Below, one piece after another: positions 22,482-34,000 of a stretch of 52,330 nucleotides of DNA. Below the pieces are notes generated by a model. It worked only from the letters and a program-made list of their open reading frames with translations. It was not told where the DNA came from and did not search any database. The position numbers were made by a program, and so were the translations under genes. Each line of letters begins with the position of its first letter. The stretch's first letter is position 1. The DNA comes from Planctomycetota bacterium (GTDB lineage: Bacteria > Planctomycetota > Phycisphaerae > Sedimentisphaerales > Anaerobacaceae), in the NCBI GenBank assembly GCA_030605475.1, contig JAUWIG010000021.1:1-52330 (forward strand). The letters run 5' to 3'.

Positions 22482-24860
22482 TTATGTCATACCGAAACCT
22501 AAGGCAGCCATCTGGTTTTGCAGCAGAGCTAATGTTTTCTCAAGGCGTGCAAAGCGAGCTATCAATCTTTCTTCTCTTTTAGTGAGGCGGTATTCTTCGG
22601 TTTCGATTTTATCCTCCAGCAGTTCTATCTGGTCGCTCACATGTTCCTGGTCGATTTGGATGGAGCCGGTCGTTGTCTTGAGCATTCTATCGAGAGCGTC
22701 TTCTATCGCACCGGTAAAGCCCTGCTTTACCCTGACGGTGGTGGTGAAAGTGCCATCCTGACTTAAGTCGACGCTGAGCTGAAGGGCATTCTCAGGATAC
22801 ACAGGGTCACCATTATCATCGAAGGAACTATCGCCGGTGACAATATTGCCGCTGAATGTTGCATCGCGGTATGTAGATTCGGTTGAGAGTTTGATTTTTG
22901 CCCACTCGATAGCCCCGCTGGTAATCTTCACCTGAACATCATAGGTGCTCGCTGTGGTATATCTGCTGCTGGCGCCGTAAAACTCCACTGTATTACTGGT
23001 GCTGCTGCCGGTTTTGTTCGCTCCGATTATTGCAAGTACACCCATATAGTCCTCGGCTATGGCCTCATCAAAGACGTTTGTGTCCAGACTCAATATCCCG
23101 TCCCTGTCAAGCTCAAGGCCGATATGGGCAGGCACCAGATGCGTATCGATATCCTCTATAAATCCGCTGGTCTGGGCGTAAAGAGGTGTGCGAAGCTGGT
23201 TCTTTATGATTGAGACGATGTAATCTCCCATTAACACGCCGGCGGTCTTTAAGATATCATTGTAGCCGGTTTTTTCCTGAATATAGACGACGGCAGCATT
23301 ATAGGCGGTAACCATAGATGTTAATTTGTCTTTGACTGATTGTATATCTCTGGTGAGAGTTATCTGTTCTCCATTGGTGTCAGTGGTATCGTGCAAATGC
23401 AGGGTTACGCCGCTAATGACATCATCTATAGTGTTAGAGCTTCTGCTGATGTAACCATCCTGGCCTTTTGTGTTTTCTGTCATCACCCAATTCGAAGGAG
23501 TCGAAGGAGTGAGGCTGCTTGAATCTATAACAAGCATGTTAACGTCACCTGCGGTATCGCGAAATGTAAATGTCATGGTACCGTTATTTATTGTCAATCT
23601 ATCGCCACCTACTGTTATGTCGCCGGAAGATACGTTTGGTAACAGCTCAAGCGCGGCTTGAACATCAGCTATGGTGGCGTCGTAGTTTATCGCTGCCGTT
23701 GTCTGGCCGTCATAAGTCAAGGTGAATGTACCGGCGGTTGCCTCGTTAACAAAATCCAGATGCTGCACCTCGGCAACTGGTGAGTCTGTAGGGAAGCCAT
23801 CAACCTTAATCTTCGAATCCTGGGCAGCTTGGGTGAGGGTAAAGTCGTCTGGTTCAAAATTGTTGTTAAGGCCCGATGCCGGTGTGCTACCGCCTTCTGT
23901 TACATCCCAGTCTTCAGCTTCATCAGGTAACGTCAGCGTTGACGAACCTGAGCCCTGGTCATAAGTCAAAGTGATTGAAAGACTGCTTGAGCCGGAGGTA
24001 TTATCCGTCAATATAATTTGGCCGTTTTCAAGAGTTGCTTTAGCAATTCCATCAAAGGCATCATTAATCTCTCCGATAAGATGTTCGAGTCTGGTATTCT
24101 CGGTAACATCAAGATTCACTTGAGTTATAGCGGCGCCATTGTGGTCCGTACCGGTTATTTGAATCTTTTCGTCACCTGAGAGTGACCCACTGAACTGGTC
24201 GAGCTCTGTAATTTTAGTGCTCAGTGTGGCATTATCGCTGTCAACCGTAAACGCACTGTCAGCTTCCCAGACTTCGGTACTGTTTGAATTGACGAAGATT
24301 TTATAATCCGTGCCAGCATCGTTGCCATTTAGCACGAGATGATAAGCATCGTTGTAGTACAGCAGGCTGGCTGTAACGCCGGGGTTATTTGCATCATTAT
24401 TGATTAAGCTGGCGAAATCCTCCAGCGTTGTGGTTGAAGTTGTCGTTATGGTTGTTTCCTGATGGTTGTATGAGTAGATAAAAGTGCCGGCTCCGACGTT
24501 GTCGTCGGCATATTCGAGGCCTGCCGTGTGGACCCAGCGTCCGGCAGTGGCCAACTGGTTGGTTACAACTGTGTGATTGCCTTCGAAGGAGTTATAGGAC
24601 GCTTCAGCAGTCAGTTTATCAGTATCGCTGGAAGCGGTTGTAAAAGCACGGAGTTCATCGGCGTCGGAAAGGGCACGAACGGTGCTCCTTAAGGTGCTGA
24701 GCTTGGATTCCAGTGTGCTGAGAGCGTCTTTTCTTTCATCCCAAATGTCTTTGCGCTGCACGTACATATTTAGCGTACGGCGCTCGAGAGCCATTAGTTG
24801 CTGGATAATGGTACTTGTATCAATTCCTGTTAAGAGGCCTGGAAGACGTAAGGTTGACAT
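22482..24860 (-). CDS. fliD: Flagellar filament cap protein FliD (HAP2)
   Basis: The product has 792 residues, longer than typical FliD. The N-terminal domain starts LRLPGLLTGIDTSTIIQQLMALERRTLNMYVQRK. The C-terminal domain has VKDKLTSMVTAYNAAVVYIQEKTGY and LMGDYIVSIIKNQLRTPLYA, then a final coiled coil DQIELLEDKIETEEYRLTKREERLIARFARLEKTLALLQ. In between are several beta-rich inserts; residues ~364-440 (AGTFTLTYDGQTTAAINYD, ADVQAALELLP, TVGGDRLTI) form a module otherwise seen in large surface proteins. It caps the filament and guides flagellin folding. It has its own sigma-28-like promoter at 24948-24974. Confidence 0.93.
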   Translation of the reverse strand: MSTLRLPGLLTGIDTSTIIQQLMALERRTLNMYVQRKDIWDERKDALSTLESKLSTLRSTVRALSDADELRAFTTASSDTDKLTAEASYNSFEGNHTVVTNQLATAGRWVHTAGLEYADDNVGAGTFIYSYNHQETTITTTSTTTLEDFASLINNDANNPGVTASLLYYNDAYHLVLNGNDAGTDYKIFVNSNSTEVWEADSAFTVDSDNATLSTKITELDQFSGSLSGDEKIQITGTDHNGAAITQVNLDVTENTRLEHLIGEINDAFDGIAKATLENGQIILTDNTSGSSSLSITLTYDQGSGSSTLTLPDEAEDWDVTEGGSTPASGLNNNFEPDDFTLTQAAQDSKIKVDGFPTDSPVAEVQHLDFVNEATAGTFTLTYDGQTTAAINYDATIADVQAALELLPNVSSGDITVGGDRLTINNGTMTFTFRDTAGDVNMLVIDSSSLTPSTPSNWVMTENTKGQDGYISRSSNTIDDVISGVTLHLHDTTDTNGEQITLTRDIQSVKDKLTSMVTAYNAAVVYIQEKTGYNDILKTAGVLMGDYIVSIIKNQLRTPLYAQTSGFIEDIDTHLVPAHIGLELDRDGILSLDTNVFDEAIAEDYMGVLAIIGANKTGSSTSNTVEFYGASSRYTTASTYDVQVKITSGAIEWAKIKLSTESTYRDATFSGNIVTGDSSFDDNGDPVYPENALQLSVDLSQDGTFTTTVRVKQGFTGAIEDALDRMLKTTTGSIQIDQEHVSDQIELLEDKIETEEYRLTKREERLIARFARLEKTLALLQNQMAALGFGMT

Positions 24861-24900
24861 TTTTGTCTGCCTTTCCCAGTTTCTACAATGTTTTTACAAA

Positions 24901-24941
24901 AGGGCCCTAAAAATGCACTACAGGTGCGCTATCGGGGCCCC
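24901..24941 (-). promoter_or_regulatory. Structured fliD leader: two paired palindromes
   Basis: Palindromes AGGGCCCT (24901-24908) and GGGGCCCC (24934-24941) can pair with each other. A small hairpin GCAC-CTGTA-GTGC lies between them. On the minus strand this lies between the sigma-28 promoter and the fliD start, and is followed by TTTTG. It could be a weak terminator for the upstream 22-kb operon or a leader control element. Confidence 0.4.
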
Positions 24942-24947
24942 AGTCTA

Positions 24948-24974
24948 TTATCGCTAAAAGAGCACTTTTACTTA
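24948..24974 (-). promoter_or_regulatory. Sigma-28-like (FliA) promoter of fliD
   Basis: Minus strand TAAG-N15-AGCGATAA, in the same form and spacing as the flagellin promoter. The -10 box ends 87 bp before the fliD ATG. It gives the late-class cap gene independent expression from the glycosylation operon upstream. Confidence 0.72.
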
Positions 24975-25001
24975 ACTCCTTATCTTTATCTTTCAGTTTA
25001 G

Positions 25002-28000
25002 TCAACAGACAGCCTGCTGTACGCCCTGCTCATATCCGGCCTGTAAAAGCCCAGACTTTTGCAGTAACTGCCGGATTCGCCGGTTTCCCGGGTCGATTTT
25101 GATGTAGCCGTTTAGCTCTAAGCGGGCCTGTTCGAAAGCAATCTGGGACATTATCGGCTGTTTGGACTCAATGTAGCGGCGTCCTATGTCCAAGTATGTA
25201 GCTCCGACAAGGCACTTAGCGTGAAACTCCTTCTTCTCTGCGGGTATCTTACTCCAGTTAACATCCGGGAACAGCTGCTCACAATCAAAGGTCTCAACAA
25301 TACGTGAGACGACCTCAAAATGGTCCCTGGCCTTGTTAATATTCATGCTCCTTGAGAGACTCTCCGGCTGCATTCGCCTCAGGTGCAAAGTCTGACGCAG
25401 ATGATGTTCCTTGAGACCAGCTTTTACGAAACGGCGTACCATATCATAGTCCTCGGGCATGGCCAGTTGCTCATCGTAGAAGCCTATCCTGTCGAAAACG
25501 CTCCTTCTTATACCGAGTCTAAATGGTACTATCGGATGTCCCTGGCGGAAGAGGTCCCTGATGAGGTGCCTGCGGTCGTGATATTCGGGCTTATTCATTA
25601 CCCTTATCGGATTACCGTTGCCATCAATCAGTAAGACATCGCAATATATAAGGTCGGCCTCCGGGTACTTTTTAAACTCCTGCAGGTGCAAAATAATGCA
25701 GTCCGGTGTCATCATATCGTCTGCGTCCAGAGGCATAATATATTGGCCTTTGGCTTGTCTTATGGCCCGGTTTCGCGCACTGGATGGACCATTATTTTGC
25801 TGATAGATATATGTGATTCTTTCATCATCATAACGCAAAACCACCTCTCTGGTATTGTCCATAGAGCCATCGTCGACGATTATAAGCTCAAATTTTGGAT
25901 AATTTTGAATCAGCACACTTTCGATTGATTGTCCTATGTACTCAGCGCAATTATAGACAGGCATTATCACTGAAACTAATGGGTCGCTCGGGCCAGGCTC
26001 ATAATGCGGAATCACCGTTAGTCTATCACCGGTTTTATGCTCACTAAGACTTTTCTGCTGCTGGGCCATTACGTTAACTTCCAAGCCTGCGCAAGTAATA
26101 AGATTATTAATCTCCTCGAGTAACTGCAATACCTGTGCATCGGCGCCAACTTTAGTCAAATACATAAAGAGAACCATTCTCGCTTTTTCATATTTGCCAC
26201 ACATCTTCCAAGCTGTACTACAGTTAAGAGCGGTGTTCCTGTCAGATGTATTGACGTTATATGCCTTGACGAAATATTCTAAAGCCTTATCGTGGTCGTC
26301 CTCATTCGTCGACAGTACACCGAGACTGTTCAGCGTCATCTGATGCGGACCGAATTTTTCGACCATACTCAGCAATATGGACTTGCATCCGTCCTTATCG
26401 CCTCGATGGAGCGCAATCAGTGCCCTCAGCAGCAGCAAATCTGGCTGGTCCGGGTACTTCTGCAATAGTCGTTCGCATCCGGCACCGGCCAGCTTCATAT
26501 TGTTACTTTCAAACAACGCCCTGACCGTCCCGATATCCTTGGCGATGGTAAGTCTGTCCCACAGCTTTGAAATATACTCTGCATCTCTGGCGATGCTGAG
26601 ATTATCGCGTATAAAATCAATTGCCCTCTGGCGGATAGATGGGTCGGTGTCAATCGTCGTCATTGCTTTGATTATTGTCTCGGCCAGTTTTTCAGGCGTA
26701 TTGGGCGAATACAGAAAACCTGTCTGCCCATCAGCGAGTGTAGCCGCTACACCTCCGACGTTGTGTGCCACCGGGATGCATCCACAAGCCTGCGCTTCCA
26801 CTGTTACCATCGGAAAAGTTTCGAGCTCAGACGGCAGGCATAATACACCGTGCTTTGAATAGATTTGCGGCATATCCTTACTATCAATATAGCCGTGGAA
26901 GTATGCGCCCTGCGGTTTTATACTCTTGAGGTAGTTTCCATAGTCATCACCGCCACGCCACATTGCTCCATCTCCATAAATGTGCAGCTCGGCCTCAAGT
27001 GTCTGCTGACGGACCAATTGGAAAGCATCCAGCAATATGTGGATACATTTGTGCGGATGAATGCCACCCGCATACATAATAGACTGATTGTTCCTGCTGA
27101 CATCTCCAGGCGAATATATGTCAGTATCAACGAGGTTTGGAACAGCCACTAACTTCTCGGCCCCAATACCCTGGCTCAGCAGTGAGGTCTTATGCAGTTC
27201 GGATAGACAAATCACCGCATCAAAGTCATTCATATGGGCCAATGATACGGGGTCGTCAGCCTCCCAACAGTGCTGATACAATACCCAAACCTGCTCGGAA
27301 GGTTTGGTCAAGCCCTGGAAATACCTAACGTGTGTCGCAAAGAACACCACATCATAATCTGCAATAAACTGGCCTCTTTTGTCGGCCTGCGGCAGCGGAA
27401 TAATTTGGAAGGATTCATGCTGCTCCGTATAACGCACAAGATTGCCGGTTAGATGAATCGACGCCTCAGGCATGCTACGCAGTAGTGCTCTCGCAAAGTT
27501 CAGTACTGCTATCACCGTCCCGGCAGGGCTGCTTCTGCTGAAGTTACCTATTCTGTCAAAATAGAACAGAATTTTTAGCCTGCCGCTTGTGCTATCGTCC
27601 TTTTTTTGTAAGCGCAGCAACATATCCCTGGCCAAATCAGTATCAGTCATAATTGCCGAACCCCGTGATATCGGCTGTTTACAGGAAAGTTTCTGGGGGC
27701 TATGTCCCTTCTCGTCCTGTTGAACAGCAATGTGCTCGTCGGAGACAGTGTGACTTCTCTGCTCAATGTCAGCTTTGCTCTCGGTGTCAATCATCCGAAG
27801 GTCGTAAAGCTTGCCATTTTCCGAACACCAGTCCTGGACGTCGGTTTTTAGCTGACTTTCGAAACAATCAGAAATGAATTGTTTTGCAGCGGGGTTGTTG
27901 TGGTTTTGTACTTCTCTGTTTAGATAGCTAAGGCTTTGCTCTTTTCTATCAACGGCAAAACAGGCCATAGCCCTTAAGAGGTCATAGTTTTTGAACCTCT

Positions 28001-31000
28001 TTACAATATTGCGGTCCATTGTTTCAATGCAGTTAAGTAAGCTGACACACCTTACGTAACAGTGGCGGTTAAACAACTCAACAGCCCAGTTTATCCGGTT
28101 AATTAAAATATTGTTGTCAAGCGGCTCGCTCTCCCACTGAGCGAAGAGATGACTATACTTTTCGTTGAAATCTGAGCATATGCAGTTTTTCAGTTCGGTC
28201 TTTATATCCATATCCGGTGAACTCTTAAGGTTCTGTCTTATCTTTCTCAGCTTGTCTTCGCAGTACCGCTGGTAGCGTATTCTTCTGCTGCGTGGGTCAA
28301 ACCCGGGGAGAAGCTGCGTTTGTGAGCTATGATGTATTCTCAGCAGGGTCAGATACTCAGGGACGGTTTTCAATTTTACATCAGTGCAGTGTTTTGTATA
28401 TTCGGCCAGCTTGGCAAACCAGAATGCATCCGAACTGAACCGGTTCTCATCATACAATCCAATTTCCTCAAAGAGCTTCTTTTGAATAATAGCTGAGCCG
28501 TGACTCATTACGTGACGCCAGGATGAAAATCCCTCAACAATCTCGTTGTGTTCGAGCGGCAATTCGTGGCCGTCGGTATATTGCAATCCTTTAAATTCGT
28601 CAAGAAAGCTGCGGTAAAAAGTACCTACAACCCCCAACCGCTCATCGCTGGTTATCTGGCGGCATAATGCTTCCAGCTTGATGGGGTACATAATATCGTC
28701 AGCGTCCTGTATCACGATAAAATCGGAGCCGGCCCGCTCAATTGCAAAGTTTCTTCTAACATAAGGCCCTTTATTATCCTGGAAGTAATAGGGCTTTATT
28801 CTTTTATCCATCCGGGAATACTCTTCGATTATACTCCTTGTGCCGTCCGTGCTGGCATCATCGAGTAGAAACAGTTCCCACTCGTGCATAGTTTGATTTT
28901 TGATGCTTTCGATGCATTCCGGCAGGAAATTTTCACAGTTGTAGCAGGATACAATTATGGAAACCAATGGGGTTACTTGTTCACTATTTTGGGCATTGCG
29001 TTCGCCTTGATTACTCTGCCTGATAGCGACTTGCTGGCCGGAGACGGTTGGGCTTTTCTGGTCAGTGTCAGTTTCGCTCTCGGTGTCAATCAGCCGAAGG
29101 TCGTAAAGCCTGCTGTTTTGCTGACACCAGTTCTGGACAGTGGTTTTCGACTGCTTTTCAAAGTAATCAGAGGTAAATTGCTTTGCGGTGTGACTTTTGT
29201 GGTTTTGTATTTCTCTGTTTAGATAGCGGAGACTCTGCTCTTTTCTATCAATTGCAAAATAAGCCATAGCCCTTAAGAGGTCGTAGTTTTTGAACCTCTT
29301 TGCAATATTGCGGTCTATTGTTTCAATGCCGTTGAGCCTGACGATACAGGTTACATACTGGCGGTTGTTAAACAACTCAACAGCTTTGCTCATCAGGCCA
29401 AGGAGAACATTGTCATCAAGCGGCTCACTCTCCCATTGAGTGAAAAGATGACTATATTTTTCGATGAAATCTGAACATACGCAGTTTTTCAATTCAGTCT
29501 TTATATCCGTATGCGGCGGCCTCTCGAGTCTCTGTCTCATCTTTTTCAGCTTGTCTTCACAATACTGCCAGTATCTCCTCCTTCTGCCTCGCGGGTCGAG
29601 AGATGGTAGAATCCTCATCTGGGAGGCCGGATGCATCCTTCTCAAGGTCAGGTATTCAGGAATATTTTTCAGTTTTGCGTCGCCGCTGTAGTAGGCGTAC
29701 TCGGCGGCCTTGGCCAGCCAGAATGAATCCGAGCCGAATGGGTTCTCATCGTACAGTCCGATTGCCTCAAACAGCTCTTTGCGAATGATGGCTGAGCCGT
29801 GCCAGCAGAAGTCACATTTTAAGCGTGAGCGGTATCCCTCGATTATCTCATCGTGCGTAACTAACAATTCGGTTTTTTCAGTGTATTCAATCGCCTTAAA
29901 TTCTTCCAGAAATCTGCGGTAGAACGAGCCCACAATCCCAAGCCGCTGGTCCTTTGTTATCTCGTTGTAAAGTATTTCCAATTTGGTCGGGCACATAATA
30001 TCATCGGCGTCCTGTATCACGATAAAATCGGAGCCGGCCCGCTCAATTGCGAAGTTCCTTCGCACATAAGGCCCTTTGTTATCCTGGAAGTAATAGGGCC
30101 TGATTCTTTCATCCATCCGAGAATATTCTTCGATTATACTTCTTGTACCATCCGTGCTGGCATCATCGAGTAGAAACAGTTCCCACTGGTGCATAGTTTG
30201 ATTTCTGATGCTGTCGAGGCACTGGGACAGGAATTTTTCAGCATTGCAGCAAGATACCACTACTGAAACCTTCGGATGTGAGCGGCTCGTGGAAACCGCA
30301 GAAAGTGTATCAGCTGATTTGCCTTCTGAAGGTAAAATCCTCTTATCTTTTATTTTTCTTGAGCTTTTCTCATCAGACAATTTATTTACAACATCAAATA
30401 TTTGTCGTGCGACATTAATAAAGGTAAAGTTTTTGCATAGTTGGTTATTTATGCCGGCAATTCTTTCCCTTTCCTTCTCATTTTGTAGAAAATAGTCTAA
30501 CTTCTCCCGCAAATCTTGCGGAGTTTGATAAGTGACTATTCCTAATTCTTCTATACCTTTAACATAATCGCTGATTTGAAAAACCTTTAAGGCGGCAATG
30601 TCGAACGTTCTGTTATTTATGAAACCAAATTGTTTCATGGTTTCATGATGGTCATTTAATACAATCTTTGCACGAGAGTACAACTGCGGCAATTCACTGT
30701 GTTCCACATATTCGGCTTTATAATATTCTTTGTCCAATAAGCCATTCCAGAATTTACCTACTACACAAAGATTGTATTTTTGGCCGGTATCAAGAACATC
30801 CTGTATGATTTTTCTGCGTTTTCCGGTGTAATAATTAGTTCCAACAAAAAGGACATCAATATCTTTGGGTGGCGTGTTATTGGGAGGTTTAAAAAGGTTT
30901 TCATCCGTTGCCTGAGGAAGATAAAAACATGGAATTTTCACCACGTTTTTCAGATTTTCAAAGTGAAATTTTGAGGCGCAAAATACAACATCAAACTGAT

Positions 31001-34000
31001 TTATCTCTTCAACGGTATGCAATTCCGGGTGACTTATTATCCAAAGTATATTAAAATTATGAGGTTTGGGAATATATCGAAATCTTCCTTTTATATGGAT
31101 AACTACATCTATATGATTATCAGGCTGGTCCCATTCATCCCGAAAGTGAACTTCACAGTTGTGACCTAATTTCATAAAGGCCTTTGCTAGGCTATTGGCA
31201 AAGTAAGTATCTCCCCAACGCTTTTTTTCTCTTGAAGGGGTGCACGTTTTAGCGGCAAATCTTAATTTTTTGACTGGTAATCGGTTGCCATCTACAAAGA
31301 ATTTTTTCACCCAGGGGATTAAAGCATTTATGTACTGAGACCTTGAAATTGAGGCAAGTTCATTGTTTTTTAAATAAGGTTGAATTGCCTGTGAAATTCC
31401 TGCCCGTGCTTGGTTACCACTAATTACAATGTCCGGTTTTATTTTATTAGCCCAACTCTGGCGTAATAATTTGTTATTTTGCTTGATTCCTTCACGCCGC
31501 TCTTTTCCACTCTTCGATTCATAATGAATTACTACACTTTTCGGTTGATATACAATCTTCTTTTGTGTTTTAGTTAGTTTGAAACACAAATCCACGTCTT
31601 CAGAGCCGTTCCAATAACTCTCGTCAAAGCCGTTCACGCTCTCAAAATTAGACTTGCGAACCACCATACACGCAGCGGTAACAGCCTGAAAAACCATCGG
31701 GACATTAGCAAAATTACTATCAGATGGTTGTTGTACAAAAACATGTCTCGGCAGCAATGAATTTACCCCCTCGATTTCAAGTATTACAACACCGGCATGC
31801 TGAACAGAACCGTCGGGATAAAGCAATTTGCTGCCGACAGCCACGATTTCCGAATCATTTTCCAAGACTTTTACAAGCTCTTCCAACCAACCAGGTTGAA
31901 CTTCTGTATCGTTATTCAAAAAGACAAGATAATTTCCGTCAGCTGCAGCTGCCCCTTGATTGCAAGCCCTGGCGAAGCCAAGATTTTCGCGGTTCGAAAT
32001 AATCTTCACATTTCCACTAAGGCATTTCAGAAGCTCCTTTGTGCCATCTGTTGAGCCGTTGTCAATAATAATGACTTCATAAAGATTATTAGGCGTGTTT
32101 TCAATAAGAGTCTTGAGACATTGTTTTGTGTATTCCACATTGTTGAAGACGGGGATGATAATTGAAACTGTTTTTGATTTACTCTCCTGGAATTTACTAT
32201 CCGCAGGTAATGTATCACCTTGAGCTGGGCGTAGAGAGGTTTTGCTATATTCTTGCTTTAGACTTTGTATGTACTTTTTTTGTCGCTCTATTATGTCAGG
32301 TTTATTTATTGCGTACTTTTCATATTTTTTATATACCGCCTCAATCCTCAGAAAAGGTGCGTCTTGTTCACTTGTCATAGTAGTTCCATCTGTTCTCCAG
32401 GTAACTTCAGCAGTCACTTTCTTAATGTGGAAGAATTTAAATTTCCTTGACATTCGAATCCATAAGTCCCAGTCTTCGTGTGTTGGAAGACTTTCATCAA
32501 AGTAACCGACCTCGTCAAGACAGGATTTCTCATGCATAACGCAGAGCACCGGAACGAGATTGCGCACAAGTAACTGATTATGGTCGACGTCAAAGGAATA
32601 AGGGACGGTTCTTTTTGTTACTGCGTAGTTCTCATTTACTTTCTCATAATGCGCACGATAAGCATTTGTGTACGCTACTTTATAGTCGGTACTCTCCAAA
32701 ATCTTAACCAGCGTCCCCAGATGGTCCGGCAAATAAATATCATCGTCGTCTAAATATGCAATATATTTGCCCTTTGCGGCTTTGATACCTGTATTCCTTG
32801 TGGCAGCCAGTCCTTTATTGGTATCATGCGCTGAATAGACAATACTCTGTTTAGCATTTAATTTTCTTACAATATCCTCAACATTTGTACCGGCATCATT
32901 TACCACGATTATTTCAAAATTCTGATAGGTCTGATTTAGAACGCTCTTTAAGGTTTTAACAAGCGACGCAGGTCGATTGTATGTTGGAACTATAACCGAG
33001 ACCATTGGAATGGATTCCTTTTCAGAGACCTTGCCGCTTTTTGTGTTTCCTTTCATTGCCAGATTTTTGGCTTTCATCCTATTTTGCGCTTCTGATATGG
33101 CAAGATTTTTATAATATTTCTGTTCCTGTTTTTTAGCGTTAGAAATACATAAAGGTGTTGTTCTCCAGCAATAAAGGGACTCATCTATGTTACCCACTTT
33201 ATACTTCTCTGCCACTTTAAGCCACAGGTCATAGTCCTGAGCAAACTTATATTTCTCATCGTAGCCTCCCAAGCTAACAAAGCAATCACGGCGTATCATA
33301 ACAGTGCCATGTCCAAACCAGTTTTGTTTTTTAAGCCCTTGCCTGATTTCCAAGTCGCCCGTTAAAACCTTAGTAAGTGATGCTATCTTTCCATCTTCGG
33401 AAATATGGTAGTATGAGCTTCCAACAAGAGCGTAATCAGAATTTTTCTCCAGAAATTCCACCTGTTTTTCAAACCTTCGAGGCAGAGAAATATCGTCTGC
33501 ATCCATTCGAGCAATGTATTGACCTCTACATAACTTCAGCCCAATATTTAAGGATTTTGTCAGCCCCAGATTTTCGGGGTTTCTGTAAATAAACGTTCTT
33601 GAGTCTTTCATATTAACGAGTATATCAGGAGTCTTATCGGTGCTTCCATCATCAACTATGATTACCTCAAAATTCTGGTAGGTCTGGTTGTATATGCTTT
33701 CCAAGGCTTGCCTAACGAATTTTTCACCATTATAAACGCAAATTAACACACTTACTTTAGGTTTGTTAGCCCAGTCTTTGTTCTCCTCAGTATCAGGTAT
33801 GGATGCGTTCCAACTATCACGATAATAATGTTTGACTCTACTATTGTGGCCTGGCAAATAAACCAGCCCTCGGTCATCAATATATTGGTACAACCTGTTA
33901 TTTGCTACAAAGTGATATAAGTCGCTATAAGGTATCCCGACAAACACGTTAGGCCAGACCGCGGTGGGATTAGCTTCTCTCAATAGCTCGTTGGTTTCAT

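Noticed and set aside
27740..30290. 1.3-kb direct repeat as an insertion sequence
   Set aside because: The repeat encodes in-frame glycosyltransferase units; no transposase or terminal inverted repeats.
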